A model generated the notes under the pieces. It had not been told where the DNA came from. It searched no databases and saw nothing but the letters and a program-made list of their open reading frames with translations. Below are positions 8,220 to 17,287 of a stretch of DNA of 64,000 nt, piece by piece; the first letter of the stretch is position 1, and every line of letters starts with the position of its first letter. Location of the stretch: contig NZ_CP157005.1 in assembly GCF_039904985.1 (NCBI RefSeq), positions 2,666,001-2,730,000 on the forward strand, in the 5' to 3' direction. The translations under genes were made by a program, and so were the position numbers. Origin of the DNA: Methylomonas sp. AM2-LC (lineage in GTDB: Bacteria; Pseudomonadota; Gammaproteobacteria; Methylococcales; Methylomonadaceae).

Positions 8220-8945
8220 CTAAGGCCGTTTAATTTTGAACGTAGTCTCTTCATAACTGACTACAATACAATCTTCGCGTATTTCTTTAAGTTCTAATAT
8301 ATCTTTGATACGCTGACCGGGTACGTATTTAACCAGATCTATCATCACAAAACGCTGCGCAGGTGTGGCTGCATAGCCAAATACATTGATCGATAAATTT
8401 GGCAGCGAACGGCGTAATTCAGCAGGTAAATCATCCATAAAGGGTAAGTCGTTGCGCACAATCGGTGGCGCGGTTTTTACGGGTTCCTGACTAACAACGG
8501 GTTCAATTTTTTGTAGCTGTGGCTGGGGTGGTTCTATGCGCACGGTTTCGATATTAACAGTTGGTTTCTCAGCGGCTTGTTCTATCACAGGTGTGGCTAC
8601 TGCGGCTGGTTTGGCTGTAACGATTTTGTTGTTAGTGACTGTTTTGTTCTCAGCGGGTTTAGAGGTGGGGGTGATAGGTGTAGTTTTTTTGTGCCGTGTG
8701 GCTGCATCGGCTGGTAAGCCGCTCTCATCAGTCAAGCTTGTTACAGCAGTGGGTTGATTTTTTGCTGTAAAGCCTAGAAAGTAAACCAAAATTGCCAAAT
8801 TGCTGATAAGCAGTATAGCAATCAGAAAGGTTGAGGTTTTGGAACGCTTTGGATGTTGAACACTGATACGATGGGTGATCGAGTCAGGTTGTATGGCCTG
8901 ACGTTCTTGTTCTGATTTGCGTAAGGCGTTTAAAATATAAGACAT
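8220..8945 (-). CDS. gspB: General secretion pathway protein B (GspB/ExeB)
   Basis: A 241-residue protein. The N-terminus MSYILNALRKSEQERQ is the diagnostic start of the GspB/ExeB/PulB family. A single membrane anchor follows at about residues 37-60 (TSTFLIAILLISNLAILVYFLGF), then a Pro/Thr-rich periplasmic linker. The C-terminal ~65 residues (LPAELRRSLPNLSINVFGYA, ending in TTFKIKRP) are the T2SSB domain. With GspA it helps insert the type II secretion secretin into the outer membrane. The gene starts 1 base after the gspA stop, so the two are cotranscribed. No other gsp gene is in the window. Confidence 0.9.
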   Translation of the reverse strand: MSYILNALRKSEQERQAIQPDSITHRISVQHPKRSKTSTFLIAILLISNLAILVYFLGFTAKNQPTAVTSLTDESGLPADAATRHKKTTPITPTSKPAENKTVTNNKIVTAKPAAVATPVIEQAAEKPTVNIETVRIEPPQPQLQKIEPVVSQEPVKTAPPIVRNDLPFMDDLPAELRRSLPNLSINVFGYAATPAQRFVMIDLVKYVPGQRIKDILELKEIREDCIVVSYEETTFKIKRP

Positions 8946-8946
8946 G

Positions 8947-10617
8947 TTACTCCTTCAGCAGCAGATGTGGCGAGTTTAATGCACCTGAAATATTATCCAG
9001 TTGTATTAATGTGCGCGCGCCAGCAACACCGTCAGCGGATAAATGCTGCTGGTGCTGAAAGCTAATTACTTGGTTTTTAAGGCTATCATCAAACAATAAG
9101 GGTTGCTTACTAGTGCTGGTTTTTCCCAGTACAGCACTTAATTGTTGTCTAAGCCAAACCACATTAGTAGACACTTCGCCGGGGCTGATATTTGTCATTT
9201 TAGGACGGGTTGATTGCCAGGGTAATAGATAATGGCCGTTCCATAGTGACAAAATATCGCTGACTGGAAAGCTTAAATCCTTGTCGGCCCGAATCAGTGC
9301 TTGCTGTTTACGCACGCCAATCAGTAGTGCATAGCGTTTTTCTGCTGAGGGTAAATCAAACTCTAGAATTACGGGGCGATCAAGTTTTAATAACTCTGGC
9401 CACTCAGCCGTGTCCATCAGGCAATGTAAGCCTAATAATATTAACTTTTTACAATCGATTTGATTGTCGGCAGGTATCGGTTTTTTCCAGATTTTTAGCG
9501 TCTCTAGAAAACTTGCATTCAGTGTTAAGCCGGGATTGTTTAGCCAAGTTTTAAAGCTTGTATCGCTGCTGGTGGTTGCCACGCTTTCCTGGGCAGGCTG
9601 CGCAACAGGCGGCGGCGTAACTGGAACATTGGGAACGGCTGGCGGGCGATTTACTTTCGTTTGTATTTCCGGAGTCGAAGCCGCTTTTACGGAAAGAAGT
9701 TTGGTTGCGTGTGTTAAAGAATCATTCTGGTACAGAATATAAGCTAACACTGCACTGCTACAAATTAACATTAACACTAACTTGGCATTTAGACGATGGG
9801 GTAGGTGGCTAATGCCTAAGGTTTCGTGGGCGGCGCGGTTAATAATAGCCGGGGTAATGCTGGTGACATTGCTGGCATAAGCACCCAATAACGCCCGGTC
9901 ACATATGATGTTGATAATTCGGGGAACACCTGAGGAATACTGATAAATTTTACGTATGGCCCGTTCCGTAAACAGGTTGGGATTACCCTTACAAACTAAG
10001 AGTCTGTGTTGGATATACGCGCGGGTTTCAGTAATGGAAAGCGGTAATAAATGATAACGCGCAGTAATACGTTGGTTAAGTTGGCGTAAGTTCTGTTGAT
10101 TAAGCAGTTCTTTTAGCTCTGGTTGTCCTACCAGTATAATTTGCAATAATTTGGTTTTGCTGGTTTCCAGATTGGTTAACAGTCGAATTTGTTCTAGCAC
10201 TTCCAGGCTTAGATTTTGCGCTTCATCAATCAGTAAAACCGTGCGTCTGCCATTGGAATAAGCGTTTAACAAATGTTGATTAATACTATCAATAAAATAT
10301 TTTAAAGTTTGCCAGTGTTTTTCATAAGCAATGCCTAATTCATCGCAGAGAGTGGACAATAATTCCAGGGCATTCAGTTTGGGATTTAATATTAAAGCAA
10401 TATCTAAGTTTTCCGGTAACTGCTCCAGCAGGCAACGACACAGTGTGGTTTTACCGGTACCCACCTCACCGGTTAAGGCTACGAAACCACCTCCCATATT
10501 AATGCCATACAGTAAATGCGCCAATCCCTCCTGATGACGTTCACTCATAAACATAAAGTGGGGGTCAGGGGCAATTGAAAAAGGCAGTTCGTCGAAATGA
10601 AAGTATTGTTTATACAA
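8947..10617 (-). CDS. gspA: General secretion pathway ATPase GspA/ExeA with peptidoglycan-binding domain
   Basis: A 556-residue protein. Residues 1-270 are an AAA+ ATPase domain with Walker A GEVGTGKTT (about 50-58) and Walker B VLLIDEAQN (about 128-136). A single membrane segment follows at about 280-300 (LVLMLICSSAVLAYILY). The periplasmic part has a C39-peptidase-like region and ends in a peptidoglycan-binding domain (ISFQHQQHLSADGVAGARTL). ExeA-type proteins bind peptidoglycan and drive secretin assembly with GspB. It begins MYKQYFHFDELPFSIAPDPH, the typical family start. It is divergent from hisC across 361 bases. Confidence 0.92.
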   Translation of the reverse strand: MYKQYFHFDELPFSIAPDPHFMFMSERHQEGLAHLLYGINMGGGFVALTGEVGTGKTTLCRCLLEQLPENLDIALILNPKLNALELLSTLCDELGIAYEKHWQTLKYFIDSINQHLLNAYSNGRRTVLLIDEAQNLSLEVLEQIRLLTNLETSKTKLLQIILVGQPELKELLNQQNLRQLNQRITARYHLLPLSITETRAYIQHRLLVCKGNPNLFTERAIRKIYQYSSGVPRIINIICDRALLGAYASNVTSITPAIINRAAHETLGISHLPHRLNAKLVLMLICSSAVLAYILYQNDSLTHATKLLSVKAASTPEIQTKVNRPPAVPNVPVTPPPVAQPAQESVATTSSDTSFKTWLNNPGLTLNASFLETLKIWKKPIPADNQIDCKKLILLGLHCLMDTAEWPELLKLDRPVILEFDLPSAEKRYALLIGVRKQQALIRADKDLSFPVSDILSLWNGHYLLPWQSTRPKMTNISPGEVSTNVVWLRQQLSAVLGKTSTSKQPLLFDDSLKNQVISFQHQQHLSADGVAGARTLIQLDNISGALNSPHLLLKE

Positions 10618-10978
10618 GGTTCTGCCTTTTTTGCAGGCTACAAAAAGTGAGCAATTATTTTAACCCACAACGTCAATAAAGTCTTAACCAGCACAGGGTA
10701 AACATTTATTTGCATGAAACGATGCGTTGTATCGCTGGTAAGGTCTGAAGTGGTTATGACGCTTGCTTTAGGGCAGTCTGAGCGGATACTCAGTAAAATA
10801 TAAACTACAGCTTTAATTTAAGTACGTAAAAATGCGATAATGCCAAGATTAGACAGTTTCAACTGCAATTTGTGCTAGCCATGCCAAAGGTGTTTTCTTA
10901 AGCCTGGTTTTTATAGGCGTGTAGTGATCTGTCTGCAAAATAAATTTTTACCGCTGCTTAGTACCCAATTTTAATTCA
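10618..10978. other. Divergent intergenic region between gspA and hisC
   Basis: These 361 bases must hold promoters for the gspAB pair (leftward) and for the hisC-tyrA-aroA-cmk operon (rightward). I find no convincing operator, attenuator or leader peptide, and no clear Shine-Dalgarno sequence before the hisC ATG. Confidence 0.5.
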
Positions 10979-12082
10979 ATGAACAATTTTATAGAGCTTG
11001 CCCTGGCCGGTGTGCAACAACTGGTGCCTTATGTACCCGGTAAACCGGTTGATGAATTACAGCGCGAACTGGGTTTAACAGAGATAGTCAAACTGGCTTC
11101 CAACGAAAATCCACTAGGCACCGGTCGTAAAGTCGCCGCAGCGATTCAGGCAGCCTTGCCAGAATTGACGCGCTATCCAGATGGAAGCGGTTTTGCCTTA
11201 AAAACTGCATTATCCGCTCATTTAGACGTTACCCCTGCTCAAATTACTTTAGGCAATGGTTCCAGTGAGATACTGGAATTAATGATGCGTACTTTTGTAG
11301 CGCCAGAACATGAGGTGGTGTTCTCGCAGCATGCTTTCGCTCTTTATCCAATTTTGACGCAAGCAGTGGGTGCAAAAGCAAAAGTGGTACCTGCCAAACA
11401 GTACGGACACGATCTAACTGCCATGCGTGCAGCTATTAATGCCAATACACGCTTAGTCTTTATTGCCAACCCAAACAATCCCACCGGCACTCTTTTAGCC
11501 ACTAGCGAGCTGGAAGATTTTATTGCCAGTTTACCTGCTCAGGTGTTGTGTGTACTGGATGAGGCTTATTTTGATTTTGTAGCGCCAGATTTACGTAGCG
11601 ATACTATGCATTGGCCGTTGCGTTATCCTAATTTGATTATTGCGCGTACTTTCTCCAAAGCCCATGGATTGGCGGGTTTACGCATTGGTTATGGTGTTTC
11701 CTCTATTGAGCTTGCGGATTTATTGAATAGGGTTAGGCAGCCTTTTAATAGTAACAGCTTGGCTTTAGCAGCAGCAGAAGCCGCGCTGGGCGATACAGAG
11801 TATTTGCAGCAGACGGTTGCTACTAATAATGCCGGCATGTTGCAATTGACACAGGCATTTAGTCACTTAGGTTTACAGTGGATACCCTCATCCGGAAATT
11901 TTGTGTCTGTCGATGTGCAGCAAAACGGCATGGCTATTTATAACGCCTTATTGCAAAAAGGCGTTATCGTGCGCCCAGTTGCCAATTATGAAATGCCTAA
12001 TCATATTCGTGTCAGTATTGGTACTTCCCAAGAAAATAAGGTGTTTATTGACGCTTTAGCACAGGTGTTAAAGGGTGTTTAA
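10979..12082 (+). CDS. hisC: Histidinol-phosphate / aromatic aminotransferase (HisC-type, PLP enzyme)
   Basis: A 367-residue class I/II aminotransferase. The PLP lysine is K227 in RTFSKAHGLAGLRIGYG, with the family motifs ASNENPLG near the N-terminus, IANPNNPTG in the centre and DEAYFDF before the lysine. HisC makes histidinol phosphate from imidazole-acetol phosphate. Because the gene sits directly before tyrA and aroA rather than among his genes, this copy probably works mainly as the aromatic aminotransferase of tyrosine/phenylalanine synthesis, as proposed for HisC2 copies in pseudomonads. It overlaps tyrA by 8 bases. Enzyme family is certain; the main substrate is inferred. Confidence 0.92.
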   Translation: MNNFIELALAGVQQLVPYVPGKPVDELQRELGLTEIVKLASNENPLGTGRKVAAAIQAALPELTRYPDGSGFALKTALSAHLDVTPAQITLGNGSSEILELMMRTFVAPEHEVVFSQHAFALYPILTQAVGAKAKVVPAKQYGHDLTAMRAAINANTRLVFIANPNNPTGTLLATSELEDFIASLPAQVLCVLDEAYFDFVAPDLRSDTMHWPLRYPNLIIARTFSKAHGLAGLRIGYGVSSIELADLLNRVRQPFNSNSLALAAAEAALGDTEYLQQTVATNNAGMLQLTQAFSHLGLQWIPSSGNFVSVDVQQNGMAIYNALLQKGVIVRPVANYEMPNHIRVSIGTSQENKVFIDALAQVLKGV

Positions 12083-12950
12083 ACGCTTATGCATCATTGG
12101 CTTGGGCTTGATTGGCGGTTCCATCGCCCGTGCTGCCCGTCAACAAGGCTTATGTGCGGAGATTGTGGCCTTGGGCCATGCACAAAATCTACCGCATCTA
12201 CAGCGGGCGGTTGAGTTAGGGGTAATTGACCGCTTTTATACCGATGCGGCTGAGGCATTGCACAATGCTGATTGCGTGATTATTGCTACGCCAGTAGGTG
12301 CTATGCGCAGTGTTTTTCAGCAAATCGCACCCTATTGGCAAGCTGACTGTATTTATAGCGATGCAGGTAGCACCAAAGGCAGTGTGGTGGCTGCTGCTGA
12401 AGCTGTTTTTACACAGGTGCCCGCCAATTTTGTTCCTGCGCATCCCATTGCGGGTGCAGAGCGTAGCGGAGTGGAAGCCTCGCAAGCCGATTTATTTAAG
12501 CAGCGGCGTTTGATACTGACACCTTTGGCACATACTGACCCGTTGGCGATCCAAGCTCTGACTCAGTTTTGGACGCAATTAGGCTCCAGCGTATCGTTAA
12601 TGACGGTAGAGCATCATGACACAGTATTAGCAGCCACCAGCCATTTGCCGCATATTCTGGCATTTGCCTTGGTGGGCTTACTGGGACATAAGGATGAGCA
12701 ACGCGAAATTTTTAAGTATGCGGCGGGCGGTTTTAAAGACTTTAGCCGCATTGCCTCCAGTGATCCAACCATGTGGTTGGATATTTGTCTGGCAAATAAG
12801 CACGAATTGCTACCCTTGATACGGCAGTATCAGGCCGAATTAAGCACCATTGAACAGTTACTGGCTGAAGATCAGTCCGAACAACTGTTTGCAAACTTTA
12901 CGTATGCCAGAAATGCCCGGCAACGTTTTCTTGATCAATTAGACGACTAA
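12075..12950 (+). CDS. tyrA: Prephenate dehydrogenase (TyrA)
   Basis: A 291-residue NAD(P)-dependent dehydrogenase with the Rossmann motif GLGLIGGS at residues 8-15. Further family signatures are SDAGSTKGSV, FVPAHPIAGAERSG and the helical dimerisation domain (ATSHLPHILAFALVGLL, FKYAAGGFKDFSRIASSDPTMW). It converts prephenate (or arogenate) to the tyrosine precursor. The start is a GTG lying inside the end of hisC, indicating translational coupling. There is no fused chorismate mutase and no ACT domain. In pseudomonads this enzyme is often fused to AroA; here the two are separate genes 13 bases apart. Confidence 0.94.
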   Translation: MFKRLCIIGLGLIGGSIARAARQQGLCAEIVALGHAQNLPHLQRAVELGVIDRFYTDAAEALHNADCVIIATPVGAMRSVFQQIAPYWQADCIYSDAGSTKGSVVAAAEAVFTQVPANFVPAHPIAGAERSGVEASQADLFKQRRLILTPLAHTDPLAIQALTQFWTQLGSSVSLMTVEHHDTVLAATSHLPHILAFALVGLLGHKDEQREIFKYAAGGFKDFSRIASSDPTMWLDICLANKHELLPLIRQYQAELSTIEQLLAEDQSEQLFANFTYARNARQRFLDQLDD

Positions 12951-12963
12951 ACAGTAAATTATC

Positions 12964-14277
12964 ATGTCACACTCCATAACATTTAAAGTACAGCCCGGCG
13001 GCAGTTTGCGCGGTGAAATTCGTGTTCCAGGCGATAAATCCATGTCGCATCGTTCTATTATGCTGGGTTCACTTGCAGAAGGCGTTACCCATGTCAGAGG
13101 CTTTTTAAATGCCGAAGACGCCATGTCGACGTTGGAAGCGTTTCGGGCCATGGGTGTACAAATCGAAGGCCCGGTGAATGGCGAAGTGACGATTCATGGT
13201 GTGGGTAAACATGGTTTAAAAGCCCCGCAAGCGCCATTATATTTGGGTAATTCCGGTACTTCCATGCGTTTGTTAAGTGGCTTGTTATCAGGGCAACCGT
13301 TTAATTCCATTTTGACTGGCGATAAGTCTTTGGAGTCTCGACCTATGCGCCGGGTAACCGCACCCCTGGCTTTAATGGGTGCTGAGATCGAAACACAGGA
13401 AAATGGCACCGCACCTTTACATATTAAAGGTAAAACCAATTTGCAAGGCATACATTATGATATGCCGATAGCCAGTGCGCAGGTTAAATCCTGTTTGTTA
13501 TTAGCTGGTATGTATGCTGAAGGCGAAACCAGTGTGACAGAGCCTGCGCCAACCCGTGATCATACCGAGCGTATGCTGAACGGATTTGGTTACCCTGTTA
13601 GCCGCGAGAGCAGTACTGCGCGCATTAATAATCAGGGCAAATTAACCGCTACACAGATTGATGTGCCTAGTGATATTTCTTCTGCGGCCTTTTTCTTGGT
13701 GGGTGCCAGTATTGCTGCGGATTCTGATGTCACTTTAAAGCATGTGGGTATTAATCCTACCCGTACCGGCGTTATTGATATTTTGCGTTTAATGGGTGCT
13801 AACATCGAAGTATTAAACGAACGCTCTGTCGGTGGCGAGCCAGTGGCTGATTTGCGGGTACGTTCCAGTCAGTTAACAGGTATTGCTATTCCAGAACATT
13901 TAGTGCCTTTAGCGATAGACGAATTTCCAGTGTTATTTGTTGCCGCCGCTTGTGCCACAGGGCAAACGGTACTTACAGGCGCCAAAGAATTACGCGTAAA
14001 AGAGTCTGACCGTATTCAAGTGATGGCAGATGGCTTGCAAATATTGGGTGTAGATGCGCAAGCTACAGAAGACGGTATGATCATTCAAGGCGGTGGTCAC
14101 ATCGGTGGCGGCGAAGTGCAATCGCATGGTGATCATCGTATTGCCATGGCATTTTCAATAGCCGGCTTACGTGCAAATGCTGCCATTACCATTCATGACT
14201 GTGCCAACGTCAATACCTCATTTCCAGAATTTGCGCAATTGGCTACGCATCTGGGTTTAGATTTGAGCAGTATTTAA
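12964..14277 (+). CDS. aroA: 3-phosphoshikimate 1-carboxyvinyltransferase (EPSP synthase)
   Basis: A 437-residue protein of normal length. Signature regions are GDKSMSHRSIMLGSLAEG near the N-terminus, YLGNSGTSMRLLSGLL (PEP-binding loop), and KESDRIQVMADGL and SHGDHRIAMAFSIAGL in the second half. It joins shikimate 3-phosphate and phosphoenolpyruvate, the sixth step of the shikimate pathway. Sequence near the PEP site (LGNSGTSMRL rather than the E. coli-like GNAGTAMRPL) suggests a class II type enzyme. It lies between tyrA and cmk (1 base before cmk) in one operon. Confidence 0.95.
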   Translation: MSHSITFKVQPGGSLRGEIRVPGDKSMSHRSIMLGSLAEGVTHVRGFLNAEDAMSTLEAFRAMGVQIEGPVNGEVTIHGVGKHGLKAPQAPLYLGNSGTSMRLLSGLLSGQPFNSILTGDKSLESRPMRRVTAPLALMGAEIETQENGTAPLHIKGKTNLQGIHYDMPIASAQVKSCLLLAGMYAEGETSVTEPAPTRDHTERMLNGFGYPVSRESSTARINNQGKLTATQIDVPSDISSAAFFLVGASIAADSDVTLKHVGINPTRTGVIDILRLMGANIEVLNERSVGGEPVADLRVRSSQLTGIAIPEHLVPLAIDEFPVLFVAAACATGQTVLTGAKELRVKESDRIQVMADGLQILGVDAQATEDGMIIQGGGHIGGGEVQSHGDHRIAMAFSIAGLRANAAITIHDCANVNTSFPEFAQLATHLGLDLSSI

Positions 14278-14278
14278 T

Positions 14279-14941
14279 ATGACAGTACCTGTTTTAACTA
14301 TAGATGGTCCCAGTGGTGCTGGCAAAGGCACGGTGAGCAGGGCAGTTGCCAAGCAGCTGGGCTGGCATTATCTGGATAGTGGTTCCATTTATCGTTCTTT
14401 GGCCATTGCGGTTACGCAAGCCGGGGTCGATTTACTCAAATTAAGACAAATTTGTGAAATTGCCTATGCCATGGAATTGGAATTTGAGTGTGGTGCTGAA
14501 TTAGTTGTTAGACTTAATGGTGTGGATGTCAGTGCCAATTTATGCACCGAAACCACCGGTAATGCTGCTTCAATTATTGCTGCCTACCCCGAGGTTCGTG
14601 AGGTTTTGTTGCAAAAACAAAAGGATTTTCAACAACTTCCAGGTTTGGTGGCCGATGGTCGCGATATGGGTAGTGTGGTGTTTCCAGATGCAAAGTTTAA
14701 GGTCTATTTAACCGCCAGTGCAGAAGAACGCGGATTAAGACGATATAAGCAGTTGATTGAGAAAGGAATTGATGCTAACCTTATACAGATTACCAAAGAG
14801 ATACTAGCACGTGATCAACGTGATAGTGAGCGCACTACAGCGCCTTTAACTGTACCACAGGGCGCGTATTATCTGGATTCTTCCAGTTTAACTATTCAAC
14901 AGGTGATAGAGGCGGTAATTAATTTAGTCCGGGCGGACTAA
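14279..14941 (+). CDS. cmk: Cytidylate (CMP/dCMP) kinase
   Basis: A 220-residue P-loop kinase. The nucleotide-binding loop is IDGPSGAGKGTVSRAVA at residues 7-23, followed by YLDSGSIYRSLA; the GRDMGSVVFPDA and DQRDSERTTAPL motifs complete the family pattern. It phosphorylates CMP and dCMP, feeding CTP pools. It is the last gene of the hisC-tyrA-aroA-cmk operon and is followed 6 bases later by a rho-independent terminator. Its place directly before rpsA is conserved across gammaproteobacteria. Confidence 0.95.
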   Translation: MTVPVLTIDGPSGAGKGTVSRAVAKQLGWHYLDSGSIYRSLAIAVTQAGVDLLKLRQICEIAYAMELEFECGAELVVRLNGVDVSANLCTETTGNAASIIAAYPEVREVLLQKQKDFQQLPGLVADGRDMGSVVFPDAKFKVYLTASAEERGLRRYKQLIEKGIDANLIQITKEILARDQRDSERTTAPLTVPQGAYYLDSSSLTIQQVIEAVINLVRAD

Positions 14942-14947
14942 GCGGTG

Positions 14948-14973
14948 GTTGCTGATTTTCAGCAGCTTTTTTT
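14948..14973 (+). terminator. Rho-independent terminator of the aro/cmk operon
   Basis: Stem GTTGCTG/CAGCAGC (one G-U pair) with a 5-base ATTTT loop, then seven T. It directly follows the cmk stop and separates this operon from rpsA. Confidence 0.8.
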
Positions 14974-14990
14974 AATTTTATGTCATGAAA

Positions 14991-15017
14991 AAACTTATTG
15001 CAGTCCTTAATAAGTTT
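14991..15017 (+). promoter_or_regulatory. Perfect hairpin in the rpsA leader
   Basis: AAACTTATT (14991-14999) pairs perfectly with AATAAGTTT (15009-15017) around a 9-base loop, ending one base before the GGGAAAG stretch that serves as ribosome entry for rpsA. Ribosomal protein S1 is known in E. coli to repress its own translation through leader hairpins, so this may be the equivalent element. Function here is inferred from position only. Confidence 0.5.
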
Positions 15018-15031
15018 GGGAAAGTAGAAAA

Positions 15032-16693
15032 ATGAGCGAAAGCTTTGCACAGTTATTAGAAGAGAGTTTTGCCAAGACCGAAATGCGTCCTGGTGCCATG
15101 TTAATCGGTACTGTTATTGATATCGAGAACGAATTCGTTATTGTTAGCACACAAGCTAAGTCAGAAGGTGTAATCCCTAAATGGCAGTTTTTGAATGCTG
15201 ATGGCGATCTTGAAGTCAATATTGGTGATGAAATCGAAGTTGCTCTCGATTTGTTTGAAGATGGCTTGGGTGCTACTCTTCTTTCCCGCGATAAAGCTAA
15301 GAAAAGCAAAGCCTGGAGTGAGCTTGAAAAAGCATTCGAAACTCAGGAAACTATTATCGGCCGTATCAACGGCAAAGTCCGTGGTGGTTTTACCGTGGCT
15401 GTTGGTGCGTTACGCGCGTTCTTGCCTGGTTCATTAGTTGATGTACGTCCTATCCGCGATACCACTTTCCTGGAAAATCGTGATCTGGAATTCAAAGTTA
15501 TCAAAATTGACCAAAAACGTAACAACGTGGTGTTATCACGTCGTGCAGTGGTTGAAAGCGAATACAGCGCAGAAAGAGAAGAATTAGTTAAAACCCTGCA
15601 AGATGGCGCTATCGTAACCGGTGTGGTTAAAAACCTGACTGACTACGGCGCGTTTATTGATCTGGGTGGTGTTGACGGTCTGTTGCACATTACCGATATG
15701 GCATGGCGTCGTGTGCGTCATCCTTCCGAGTGTGTTGAAATCGGTCAAGAACTTAAAGTTAAAGTTCTTAAATTCGACAAAGATAAAACCCGTGTGTCTT
15801 TGGGCATGAAACAGTTGGATGAAGATCCATGGCAAAATATTGCCCGCCGTTATCCAGCAGGCAGCCGTGTATTTGGTAAGGTCAATAACCTGACCGACTA
15901 TGGTTGTTTCGTCGAGATTGAAGAAGGTGTTGAAGGTCTGGTTCACGTTTCTGAAATGGATTGGACCAATAAAAACGTCAATCCATCTAAAGTCGTACAA
16001 TTAGGCGATGAAGTTGAAGTGATGGTGCTGGAAATTGACGAAGAACGTCGTCGTATTTCATTGGGTATGAAACAATGCCGTTCAAATCCTTGGGATGAGT
16101 TTGCAGCAACACATAACAAAAACGATAAAATCAGCGGTAAAATTAAATCCATCACTGATTTTGGTATCTTTATCGGTCTGGATGGCGGTATTGACGGTCT
16201 GGTACATATGTCTGACATTTCCTGGAATGAAAATGACGAAGAAGCCATCCGTAATTACAAAAAAGGTGACGAAGTAGAAACTGTCATTTTGGCTGTTGAT
16301 TCCGAGCGTGAACGTATTTCTTTAGGCATTAAACAGCTGGAACAAGATCCTTTCCAAAACTATATTGCTGTGCATGAAAAAGGCAGTCTGGTAAAAGGTA
16401 CTGTTAAAGAAATTGATGCTAAAGGTGCAATCATCACTTTGGCTGACAATGTGGAAGGCTATCTTCGTGCGTCTGAGATTCAACGTGAACGTGTTGAAGA
16501 TGCGCGTACCCTGTTGAAAGAAGGTGAAGAAATCGAAGCCAAATTCATTGGTGTCGATAAAAAAACCAAATCCATCTCTTTATCTATTAAAGCTAAAGAT
16601 GTTGAAGAAGAGACCAATGCAATTAAGGACTATTCACAACAAAGTGCCGGCTCTGCAACGCTAGGCGATATCTTTAAACAGATAGACAAGTAA
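15032..16693 (+). CDS. rpsA: 30S ribosomal protein S1
   Basis: A 553-residue protein with six S1 (OB-fold) RNA-binding repeats, as in E. coli S1 (557 residues). Repeat hallmarks are visible several times: [63 protein letters not shown], each ending near an R-I-S-L-G-(M/I)-K-Q motif. S1 brings mRNA to the 30S subunit and melts its structure. The gene has its own leader with a hairpin and lies between two terminators (14948 and 16704), so it is probably a single-gene transcript with partial read-through to ihfB. Confidence 0.97.
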   Translation: MSESFAQLLEESFAKTEMRPGAMLIGTVIDIENEFVIVSTQAKSEGVIPKWQFLNADGDLEVNIGDEIEVALDLFEDGLGATLLSRDKAKKSKAWSELEKAFETQETIIGRINGKVRGGFTVAVGALRAFLPGSLVDVRPIRDTTFLENRDLEFKVIKIDQKRNNVVLSRRAVVESEYSAEREELVKTLQDGAIVTGVVKNLTDYGAFIDLGGVDGLLHITDMAWRRVRHPSECVEIGQELKVKVLKFDKDKTRVSLGMKQLDEDPWQNIARRYPAGSRVFGKVNNLTDYGCFVEIEEGVEGLVHVSEMDWTNKNVNPSKVVQLGDEVEVMVLEIDEERRRISLGMKQCRSNPWDEFAATHNKNDKISGKIKSITDFGIFIGLDGGIDGLVHMSDISWNENDEEAIRNYKKGDEVETVILAVDSERERISLGIKQLEQDPFQNYIAVHEKGSLVKGTVKEIDAKGAIITLADNVEGYLRASEIQRERVEDARTLLKEGEEIEAKFIGVDKKTKSISLSIKAKDVEEETNAIKDYSQQSAGSATLGDIFKQIDK

Positions 16694-16703
16694 ATTCGTC
16701 TTT

Positions 16704-16739
16704 AGGGTGATATGCCTTATCAGCATATCACCCTTTTTT
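16704..16739 (+). terminator. Strong rho-independent terminator after rpsA
   Basis: Stem GGGTGATATGC/GCATATCACCC (11 perfect base pairs, 16705-16715 with 16723-16733), a 7-base loop and six T. It lies 11 bases after the rpsA stop and 23 bases before the ihfB start, so ihfB either needs its own promoter or is expressed by read-through. Confidence 0.9.
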
Positions 16740-16761
16740 CAATTAATACTCAGGGTTTGCT

Positions 16762-17067
16762 GTGACAAAATCAGAATTAATAGAAGTTTTAACAAGAAAA
16801 CAACCCCATCTTGCTCTTAAAGATGTGGAATTGGCTGTACGCTGTGTGGTTGATCATTTGAGTGATACTTTAGCCAGTGGTGACCGAATTGAGATTAGAG
16901 GTTTTGGCAGTTTCTCATTACATCATCGTTCAGCACGCTTAGGTAGAAACCCTAAAACGGGTGAGTCGGTTGCTTTAACCGAAAAGCATGTACCTCATTT
17001 TAAGCCTGGTAAAGAATTACGGGATATGGTAGATGCATCGCGTGAAAAATACAAAATAGTAGACTAA
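16762..17067 (+). CDS. ihfB: Integration host factor beta subunit
   Basis: A 101-residue HU/IHF-family DNA-bending protein. The family pattern is clear: [10 protein letters not shown] at the N-terminus, [13 protein letters not shown] in the beta arm base and R-x-x-R-x-G-R-N-P-K-T-G in the DNA-clasping arm, then [12 protein letters not shown]. With IHF-alpha it bends specific sites in recombination, transcription and replication. The start is a GTG at 16762. Position directly after rpsA is conserved in the group. A strong terminator lies between the two genes. Confidence 0.95.
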   Translation: MTKSELIEVLTRKQPHLALKDVELAVRCVVDHLSDTLASGDRIEIRGFGSFSLHHRSARLGRNPKTGESVALTEKHVPHFKPGKELRDMVDASREKYKIVD

Positions 17068-17287
17068 GGCTTTTGCCCTTTGGGTGCTGGGCGTAATCAG
17101 GAAAACGTAGACTATGTCGTTTTGTGTAAGCCTTAACCTTGGCAGTTTTTTACAAAAAAAGATCATTATCTGCGTTAGACTGGTTTCTTAGCCGCTGTTG
17201 TTATTTTTTATTAAAATGGTTTGCACCCTGCTTTGAGAATAAAGGATGAACAGACCACAACATCTTTTTAGCTATTAGCTATATTTT

